Origin: Brevibacterium sp. UMB1308A
GTDB taxonomy: Bacteria; Actinomycetota; Actinomycetes; Actinomycetales; Brevibacteriaceae
Direction of reading: 5' to 3'
Length of the DNA stretch: 64,000 nucleotides
Assembly: GCF_030230605.1 (NCBI RefSeq)
Contig: NZ_JASPDO010000011.1
Location: 1 to 64,000 of the forward strand
Shown here: piece by piece, positions 55,647 to 61,892 of the stretch
How positions within the stretch are numbered: the first letter of the stretch is position 1
How the letters are laid out: each line of letters begins with the position of its first letter
Notes under the pieces: model-generated
Seen by the model: only the letters and a program-made list of their open reading frames with translations
What the model was told of the DNA's origin: nothing
Database searches by the model: none
Position numbers and translations under genes: made by a program

Positions 55647-57087
55647 GGGGATGCGGACGGATTCTTGGAGGATTCCGTTATGTCGTATACCAAGGAGCAG
55701 CGGCGTTTGGCTTTGCGGGTTTTTAAGCGTACGAAGTCGGTAACGAAGACGATTCGTGAGCTTGGTTATCCTGGGCGGCGGACGATGCATAGGTGGGTGC
55801 GTGAGGGCGTGTCACCCCGACGTCGGCGTAAGCAAGCGAAGGCTTCGGCTAGTTACCCGGTTGAGGTGAAGTTGCAGGTTGTTGAGCTTTTTCATGCTGG
55901 TTGGCGACCTGAGGAGATTGTTGTCCAGTGTGGTGTGCGTTCACGGTCGAATGTGTATTCCTGGGTGCGATGTCACCGAGAAGAGGGAGAATGGGGGTTG
56001 ATGTCTAAAAAAGAACGCGCACAACGTGCTCGCACACCGACCCGTGCCTCATTTGAAAAGTCCTTGCCTGATGACCCTGCTGTGCTGAAGAAGCAGATGA
56101 CGCAGCTGCTTGTCGAGAAAGCTGTGTTGGAAAAGGAGCTGGAACTTATAAAAAAAGACGACAGCGTCATCCCCGGTCAGCTGAGCAATAGTCACAAGAC
56201 CTGTGTGGTTGACGCTTTACGCACCACGTACCCTCTTGCATTACTGCTGGTTGTTATTGGTCTTGCACCATCAAGCTTCTATTACCACCTACAGCAGCAC
56301 CGCAGGCCTGATAAGCATGCTCATGTTCGTGAAATGCTCCATCAGATCAGTGACCAGTCATACAACACCTACGGGTACAGGCGTATCTGGTGGGAGTTGC
56401 GTCATCGAGGGATCATCATGAGTGAAAAAGTCGTGAGACGACTCATGCGTGAAGAAGGGATCACCCCACGGTTTCCGAAGCGTAAGTGGAAGTACTCCAG
56501 TTACCAAGGAGAAATCTCGCCAGCCCCGCCTAACCTGGTTAACCGTAAGTTTCACACCAATCGTCCAAACCGGTTGTGGCTTACCGATATCAGTGTGTTT
56601 ACAGCCAACGAAGGCCGTGTCTACCTATCTGCCATTATCGACTGTTTTGACGGCAAAGTCGTAGCAGCAAAAACAAGCACGCACCCCACCATGGAACTAG
56701 CAGAAGAAACCTTACACGCCGCAATCACAGCAGAACGGCCAGAAGCAGATGGGTCTTTAATCATCCACTCAGACCGAGGCGCGCACTACCGCGGAAAAAC
56801 CTGGCAACAACTGACTTCGAAACACCAGATCGTTCGATCAATGTCGAAAAAAGGTTGTACCCCTGATAACGCGGCATGCGAAGGGTTCTTCGGGCGGATG
56901 AAAAACGAGATGTACTACGGCAAAAAATGGCGAACCACACAAGAACTCGAAAACGCTATCGCCGCATACATCGAGTTCTACAACAACCACCGAATCAAAA
57001 CCAGCCTCAACGGCCTCACCATCGCCAAACACCGAGCACTTAAAGTAGCATGAAACCGAAACTGTCTAACAAAATGTCCGCACCCCC
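55647..57087 (+). mobile_element. IS3-family insertion sequence (complete)
   Basis: 1,441 bp. Its ends are imperfect inverted repeats (left GGGGATGCGGAC..., right end read inward GGGGGTGCGGAC..., about 17 of the first 24 positions alike). A 3-bp direct repeat AAG flanks it (55644-55646 and 57088-57090), matching the 3-4 bp target duplication of the IS3 family. It encodes one transposase. An alternative boundary at the inner TG...CA dinucleotides (55652-57082) would have no flanking duplication. It lies between rimM and the tRNA-Ala region. Confidence 0.85.
55680..57053 (+). CDS. IS3-family transposase, OrfA-OrfB fused in one frame
   Basis: 457 residues from ATG 55680 (GGAG 9 bases upstream). 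N-terminal helix-turn-helix part with two HTH segments (about 1-110), a leucine-zipper-like helix (LLVEKAVLEKELELI) and the rve integrase core with Asp303 (WLTDIS), Asp365 (IHSDRG) and Glu401 (ACEGFF), a D-(35)-E spacing. In most IS3 elements OrfA and OrfB are in different frames joined by -1 slippage. Here both lie in one frame, yet a run of A at 56150-56156 at the junction keeps a slippery A-AAA-AAG-like pattern; -1 slippage would instead stop at 56189-56191 and give an OrfA-like product of about 170 residues. Confidence 0.93.
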   Translation: MSYTKEQRRLALRVFKRTKSVTKTIRELGYPGRRTMHRWVREGVSPRRRRKQAKASASYPVEVKLQVVELFHAGWRPEEIVVQCGVRSRSNVYSWVRCHREEGEWGLMSKKERAQRARTPTRASFEKSLPDDPAVLKKQMTQLLVEKAVLEKELELIKKDDSVIPGQLSNSHKTCVVDALRTTYPLALLLVVIGLAPSSFYYHLQQHRRPDKHAHVREMLHQISDQSYNTYGYRRIWWELRHRGIIMSEKVVRRLMREEGITPRFPKRKWKYSSYQGEISPAPPNLVNRKFHTNRPNRLWLTDISVFTANEGRVYLSAIIDCFDGKVVAAKTSTHPTMELAEETLHAAITAERPEADGSLIIHSDRGAHYRGKTWQQLTSKHQIVRSMSKKGCTPDNAACEGFFGRMKNEMYYGKKWRTTQELENAIAAYIEFYNNHRIKTSLNGLTIAKHRALKVA

Positions 57088-57219
57088 AAGTGAGCAAAAC
57101 TACGCAATGCAATGCGTCGTACTGTTCGCTTTGCGCTGTCCGTCATTGGGCCATCACCTCCGCACCGCTCAGCTTTGCGCCACCTAAGGTCGGCTACATC
57201 ACCACACGCTCCGACCGCA

Positions 57220-57316
57220 TTTACCCAACACAGCTCGATCCAATGTGTTGGGTAAACACCCCTTTTGTTCGTTTTGTTCACGTTTTTGGGTGAAAAACAG
57301 GCCTTTACCCAACACA
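57220..57316. repeat. Cluster of TTTACCCAACACA repeats
   Basis: The 13-mer TTTACCCAACACA is at 57220-57232, its exact complement at 57244-57256 (an inverted pair with an 11-base spacer), and again directly at 57304-57316; a weaker version, TAGTGGGTAAC, is near 57340. T-rich sequence follows the inverted pair. This could be a regulator binding cluster or a hairpin. The whole 57088-57408 stretch between the IS and the tRNA terminator holds no gene I can support. Confidence 0.6.
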
Positions 57317-57408
57317 GCAAGTCCAAAACTACTCGCGTGTAGTGGGTAACTGGGTTGCGGACCAAAAAAGGGGGAACGATGACCCGACACACCAACGCTC
57401 CAGAACAC

Positions 57409-57445
57409 AAAAATCTCGGGACATCGAGTGAACGATGTCCCGAGA
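57409..57445 (-). terminator. Terminator of tRNA-Ala
   Basis: A perfect 13-bp stem (TCTCGGGACATCG at 57414-57426 with its complement at 57433-57445) and 6-base loop lies 10 bases past the 3' end of the tRNA; on the minus strand TTTTTGTG follows (57413-57406). Confidence 0.9.
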
Positions 57446-57455
57446 CTTCACACTG

Positions 57456-57528
57456 TGGAGGTAAGGGGATTCGAACCCCTGACCTTCTCCATGCCATGGA
57501 GACGCGCTACCAACTGCGCCATACCCCC
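57456..57528 (-). tRNA. tRNA-Ala (anticodon GGC)
   Basis: 73 bases without an encoded CCA. The acceptor arms GGGGGTA and TACCTCC pair (one G-U), the anticodon stem TCTCC/GGAGA encloses loop ATGGCAT with anticodon GGC, and the T arm GGTTCGAATCC is standard. Decodes GCC/GCT alanine codons. A strong terminator follows. Confidence 0.97.
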
Positions 57529-57620
57529 GAGCACTCGATCTATCTTAAAGTTTCGGCTCACGGAATGCAAAACCACTCTCAAACCAAACGTCCAGCTTGA
57601 CGCAATAAGCTGGTCCCATC

Positions 57621-58571
57621 ATGGACTTTATTGACTCAGTCGCCACGACTTTCTACATCCCCGTGGAAGCAGGAACGCTTACCACCTCGGCGTGGCTCTA
57701 CCCTCCCAGCTACGTTGAAACCACCTCGGCGACGTCCGTACACCGCCCCATCCTTTTCATTCACGGATTCCGCGGCGATCACCACGGAATGGCGCTCATC
57801 GCGCACAATCTGCGCACCCACGAAGCCCTGGTCCCCGACCTTCCCGGTTTCGGCCAGACTCCCCCGCTGCCAACCACAACCCTCGACTCGTACACCAAAT
57901 TCATCGACGAACTGTACGCACAAGCTACGAACCGCTTCGGCACAGAACCTGTGCTGGCCGGGCATTCGTTCGGCTCGATCCTGGCGGCCCACTGGGCTGC
58001 AAACAACCCCACCATTCCCGGGCTCGTACTCATGAACCCCATCACCATCTCCCCTCGCGACAGCGCCGGCAAGATCGCAACCAAAATCACCGAACTGTAC
58101 TACCACCTCGGCCGGGACCTGCCCACACACCTGGGCCGTAGCCTGCTCTCCAACTGGCTAATCGTCCGTGCCATGAGCATGACCATGGCCACCACCAACG
58201 ACCCTGGCCTGCGCAAATACATCCACGAACAGCACCACCGCTACTTCTCCACCTTCTCTGACCCCCACACGCTCAGTGACGCTTTCGACGTCTCCATGAT
58301 CGCCAACGTCGCCGAGGTGTCAGGCCGGCTGACAATGCCCGTGTTAGTGATTGCCGGGAAGCGCGACTTCATTGTGCCCATTCAGTCAACAAACCGGTTC
58401 ATCGATTCACTGCCCAACGCCCGAGCCCGCGTTTTCGACGGGGTCGGCCACCTGGTGCACTACGAAGCCGCTGAAGCGACCGCCAGAGAAATTGAAGACT
58501 TCGCACACGACCTTAGCGACACTCAAGACTCACAAGACCCTACACACTACACCCAACTAGAAAGGACCTGA
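57621..58571 (+). CDS. Alpha/beta-fold hydrolase
   Basis: 316 residues. Oxyanion segment LFIHGFRGDHHGM, nucleophile elbow AGHSFGS with Ser116, acid in AGKRDFIVP and the base in DGVGHLVHYE make a full triad. It could be an esterase, lipase or C-C hydrolase; substrate unknown. No strong ribosome site. The next gene begins one base after its stop, so they form an operon. Confidence 0.9.
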   Translation: MDFIDSVATTFYIPVEAGTLTTSAWLYPPSYVETTSATSVHRPILFIHGFRGDHHGMALIAHNLRTHEALVPDLPGFGQTPPLPTTTLDSYTKFIDELYAQATNRFGTEPVLAGHSFGSILAAHWAANNPTIPGLVLMNPITISPRDSAGKIATKITELYYHLGRDLPTHLGRSLLSNWLIVRAMSMTMATTNDPGLRKYIHEQHHRYFSTFSDPHTLSDAFDVSMIANVAEVSGRLTMPVLVIAGKRDFIVPIQSTNRFIDSLPNARARVFDGVGHLVHYEAAEATAREIEDFAHDLSDTQDSQDPTHYTQLERT

Positions 58572-58572
58572 C

Positions 58573-58854
58573 ATGGCTCTTGTTAAGATCAACCAACTTT
58601 CAGTACCTGAAGGAAAGGGCGAAGAGCTAGAAGCTCGTTTCGCCGCACGCAAAAAGTCCGTTGACCAGGAACCAGGTTTCTTAGGTTTCGAGCTTCTGCG
58701 CCCAACTGGCGACAACACTGACTACTTTGTAGTCACCCGGTGGGAAGACGAGGAGTCATTCCAAAACTGGGTTGCTAAACGCCACCCACGCAACCCAAAC
58801 GAAACAGTGTCTGCTGCTAAAGGGATGCTCGAATTCGAAGTTGTAGAACTCTAA
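58573..58854 (+). CDS. Antibiotic biosynthesis monooxygenase (ABM) domain protein
   Basis: 93 residues, a single ABM ferredoxin-like fold: VKINQLSVPEGKGEELEARFA, GFLGFELLRP and FVVTRWEDEESFQNWV (each in part). The sequence FLGFELL with the W-x-D-x-E-S-F-x-x-W pattern is close to heme-degrading IsdG/HmoB/MhuD-like proteins, so heme handling is a reasonable guess, but not certain. ATG has AAAGGA upstream, and it overlaps in operon fashion with the hydrolase gene. Confidence 0.85.
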   Translation: MALVKINQLSVPEGKGEELEARFAARKKSVDQEPGFLGFELLRPTGDNTDYFVVTRWEDEESFQNWVAKRHPRNPNETVSAAKGMLEFEVVEL

Positions 58855-58896
58855 GCTACGAGGCCTCTAAATTGCGGGGCCTTTAAGCTACGGGAC

Positions 58897-59361
58897 CTAC
58901 CGCCACTCGCCGTAAAAGTCACGGTGTGGCTTAGCTTTGCCTTCACGTTCAGCTTGCTTTGCTTCGCGGTAGGCCTGAGCCGCCAGCTTTGAATCCTCGT
59001 CAGGGTCTTTCGCATACGCCAGGCGGTTAGGAACCGTCGCCCTGGACACGGGAGACCCTGACACAAACGTGGCACGCGATAGCACGTTCGACGCTACAGA
59101 CGACACCGCGATCAACGCAAGAAACGCCACCACAGCGGCAAATGTACGCCACACACTGAAACCTTCGGCCCACAGCGAATGAACGTAGGCCGCTACCAAA
59201 ATCATGGGCATGCCAAGACCGGTGACGGGCGAAAACACGTTAATGCGAGACAGCGCATCGCGTGCCCTGAACATGGCTATTGACGAGCCCAAAACAATGA
59301 GGCACCCACCAATGCCAAACACCCCTACCAAGACGGTGAAGAGAATATCCATGCCACTCAC
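58897..59361 (-). CDS. mnhG: Mrp/Mnh cation:proton antiporter subunit G
   Basis: 154 residues with three membrane helices (FGIGGCLIVLGSSIAMFRARDALSRIN at the start, in part), the MnhG/PhaG family. The C-terminal half (about 100-154) is a longer charged cytoplasmic tail than usual. It is the last gene of the antiporter operon and its start overlaps the mnhF stop. Confidence 0.9.
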   Translation of the reverse strand: MSGMDILFTVLVGVFGIGGCLIVLGSSIAMFRARDALSRINVFSPVTGLGMPMILVAAYVHSLWAEGFSVWRTFAAVVAFLALIAVSSVASNVLSRATFVSGSPVSRATVPNRLAYAKDPDEDSKLAAQAYREAKQAEREGKAKPHRDFYGEWR

Positions 59362-59618
59362 CTGTGCCCTCGAGTGAGAATGCGGGACAGGGCAACGGTC
59401 GCCAGAATCCCCAACAACGACGACAAGAAGAATACGTCTATAACGATAGAGATGTTCACCAACATCCCAATAAATGCGAGGATTCCCACCGCTGAGAAGT
59501 ACACAAGGTCTCCCACCACGGCACGCGACCCGGACTCAGGTGCGGTGAGCGCGCGCACCAGCCCCAAGACAATCGAGACGACGAGAATGGCAATGCACGT
59601 CCACAGAATGATCGTCAT
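59358..59618 (-). CDS. mnhF: Mrp/Mnh cation:proton antiporter subunit F
   Basis: 86 residues with three membrane helices, including GLVRALTAPESGSRAVVGDLVYFSAVG (in part), the MnhF/MrpF pattern. It overlaps mnhG and mnhE by 4 bases each. Confidence 0.92.
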   Translation of the reverse strand: MTIILWTCIAILVVSIVLGLVRALTAPESGSRAVVGDLVYFSAVGILAFIGMLVNISIVIDVFFLSSLLGILATVALSRILTRGHR

Positions 59619-60040
59619 GATTCCTCTTCCGTCGTCTGTTGCTTGCTTTCAGAATCATCCGTGTGCGCCAAGCCTGCAGACTCTGGGATCTCGCCAGGAG
59701 CTCGACCACGGAGCGTGCGCAAAAGTCGAGACTCCATATCAAACAGCCCCTCTAAAGCGTCCTCTTCCGACTCAGAGAACAAGCAGTGGACAAAAAGGGT
59801 GGGTGGTGCGGTAGCCGTTCCCGGCCCTGTTGCGACCACCAGGGTGCCCGGGGTGATCGTAATGGATGAGGCATAAAGTGTAATTTCAATGTCTGTCACG
59901 CACCGCATGGGCACTTCGACGATCATCGGCTTTCCGTAATCGCCTGTTTTGAACAGGTTGAAAATGATGTCCAGCGTCCCGCTGACGATCTCCTTACCCA
60001 ACCATGCCAAATATCCAATTGACCGTAGCGCAATCATCAC
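59615..60040 (-). CDS. mnhE: Mrp/Mnh cation:proton antiporter subunit E
   Basis: 141 residues. It starts with a membrane-proximal segment and has the MnhE core: MRCVTDIEITLYASSITITPGTL (in part) and LFVHCLF. The usual two N-terminal helices are shortened here compared with the ~160-residue family. It overlaps both neighbours. Confidence 0.88.
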   Translation of the reverse strand: MMIALRSIGYLAWLGKEIVSGTLDIIFNLFKTGDYGKPMIVEVPMRCVTDIEITLYASSITITPGTLVVATGPGTATAPPTLFVHCLFSESEEDALEGLFDMESRLLRTLRGRAPGEIPESAGLAHTDDSESKQQTTEEES

Positions 60041-61563
60041 CGTCCAAGCACCTCCTTCACGTATGGATCAACGTTCAGAAGTGCGTCCGCTGCATCCTGA
60101 ATGACTGGCATAATCGCTTGCCCACCCACGAACATTGCCACTGACACTGCAATCATGAACGCACCTGGTACCAGGAGTGGCCAGCGTACACGCACATCAT
60201 CGGTGAGATCTGTTGCCGGAGCTCGGCCGGTAGCCGGTGAATCCGGGTGGTACTGGGCCATGTCTTCACCCCAAAATGTGTTCTTCCACAATCTTTGCAG
60301 GACCAGGAGTGACACAATCGACGCCACAATCACCATGACCACCACGGCAATAGTGCCTGGTGTTACGTTCTCCATGAGGGCGCGGACAAGCCCCATCTTT
60401 CCCCACAGTCCCGAGGTGGGTGGCAACCCGATAAGGGAAAATAGTCCGATGATCATAAGGACAGACGCGACTCGTTCTCGCCTGATCAAACCAGAGAGCT
60501 TTTTAAACGCTCCGGTACCGTAGGTCTGCTCAATCGCACCAATCGTCAGCAAAAGTCCAGACATGGTGACAATGTGGTGAACCATGTAGAAGATGCCTGC
60601 CGACACTGCGGCTGTCGTGAGCACTGCTACACCAATCAAAATATGGCCCACACCTGCCGTCATCTGGAACGCAAAGATGTTACGAACGCGGATTTCGCCA
60701 AACCCAGAGAACGCTCCCACAGCAATCGTCAACACCACGATGATCAGAAGCACGTCTTCCCACCTTGGGTGCCCTCCAAAGACGGAGACGTACACTCGGT
60801 AGATTCCGTAGATCGCAACCTTTGAGTGGGTCGATGCAAACAGTGACATCATTCCCGCCGAGGTGTTGGGATAGGAACGTACCAACCACCCGTGGACCGG
60901 CGCGGCACCGGCTTTAATGAGAAGCGCCAGAACGACGATTCCAACCGCTAGTGCCGCTTGCGGCGACACGTTGCCTAAGCGACTTTGGTCAGCCAATACG
61001 GCGATATTCACGGTGCCTGTTGCGGCATAGATAAAACCGACACCAATGACAAGAAGTGTGGACGTCAACAAGTTCACAATCACGAACATGCGCCCCACGC
61101 CTAAGCGACGCCACGTACCTGTCACTGCGATCAGTGCATAGGACGGAAGAACCATCACCTCGATAAAGACAAAGAAGTTAAAGAGGTCCCCGGTGAGCAT
61201 GGCACCGTTAACACCCGTGAGCATTAAAAGGATGAGCGTGGGCACGAACCGGTACTGATCTTCACCCGTAGTTCGCAAGAACGCACATGACGCCACGACG
61301 GCCAGTGACGTGATCACCAGCATGACCGCAGTAAAGGTGTCCGCAACAAACGGAATCGCCAACCCGTGCACATACCCACCAACGGAGTGGGCTATGGTGC
61401 GCCCGTCTGCGGTTACACCGATCAAGTAAACGCCACCTACACATGTAGCGAGTGGTACTCCCAAGAGAAAAAACAGGTTGATCGAGCGGGAACGCACGAA
61501 TGTGGTGATCGCTGAGGCAGCAAGAGGGACAACGATAAACAGAAGAAGAAGCGAACCGTTCAC
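60037..61563 (-). CDS. mnhD: Mrp/Mnh cation:proton antiporter subunit D
   Basis: 508 residues, 14 membrane helices of the complex-I NuoN/M-like proton channel family; the conserved lysine and glutamate helices include NFFVFIEVMVLPSY and the lysine region HSKVAIYGIYR. It belongs to a six-gene antiporter in which every stop overlaps the next start. Confidence 0.95.
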   Translation of the reverse strand: MNGSLLLLFIVVPLAASAITTFVRSRSINLFFLLGVPLATCVGGVYLIGVTADGRTIAHSVGGYVHGLAIPFVADTFTAVMLVITSLAVVASCAFLRTTGEDQYRFVPTLILLMLTGVNGAMLTGDLFNFFVFIEVMVLPSYALIAVTGTWRRLGVGRMFVIVNLLTSTLLVIGVGFIYAATGTVNIAVLADQSRLGNVSPQAALAVGIVVLALLIKAGAAPVHGWLVRSYPNTSAGMMSLFASTHSKVAIYGIYRVYVSVFGGHPRWEDVLLIIVVLTIAVGAFSGFGEIRVRNIFAFQMTAGVGHILIGVAVLTTAAVSAGIFYMVHHIVTMSGLLLTIGAIEQTYGTGAFKKLSGLIRRERVASVLMIIGLFSLIGLPPTSGLWGKMGLVRALMENVTPGTIAVVVMVIVASIVSLLVLQRLWKNTFWGEDMAQYHPDSPATGRAPATDLTDDVRVRWPLLVPGAFMIAVSVAMFVGGQAIMPVIQDAADALLNVDPYVKEVLGR

Positions 61564-61892
61564 TGTGTGCGCCTTTCTCCAGTTTCAGGTATACGGTCTT
61601 GGTCATCGTCGTGACCCAAAACTGCCAGTGCCAACATGAAAATAGTGACCGCAAGGGTAATCACGATCGCCGTCAACACAAACGCTTGAGGAAGAGGGTC
61701 GGCAGCTTCTGACACGGCGCTTCGTCCCGCAATAGGTTCTCCCCGCCACGCCGACACACCAGATAGGAGAAGTGCAAAGTTAGCTGCGTGGGAGATGAGC
61801 GCCAGACCAAAAATTGTGCGCACCATTGAGCGCTGCAACATGAGGTACACCCCACCGGACACCAAGACCCCGACCGTGATTGCGATAATCAT
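61560..61892 (-). CDS. mnhC: Mrp/Mnh cation:proton antiporter subunit C
   Basis: 110 residues with three membrane helices, like NuoK: GVYLMLQRSMVRTIFGLALISHAANFALLLSG (in part) and LTAIVITLAVTIF. It overlaps mnhD and mnhA. Confidence 0.95.
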   Translation of the reverse strand: MIIAITVGVLVSGGVYLMLQRSMVRTIFGLALISHAANFALLLSGVSAWRGEPIAGRSAVSEAADPLPQAFVLTAIVITLAVTIFMLALAVLGHDDDQDRIPETGERRTQ

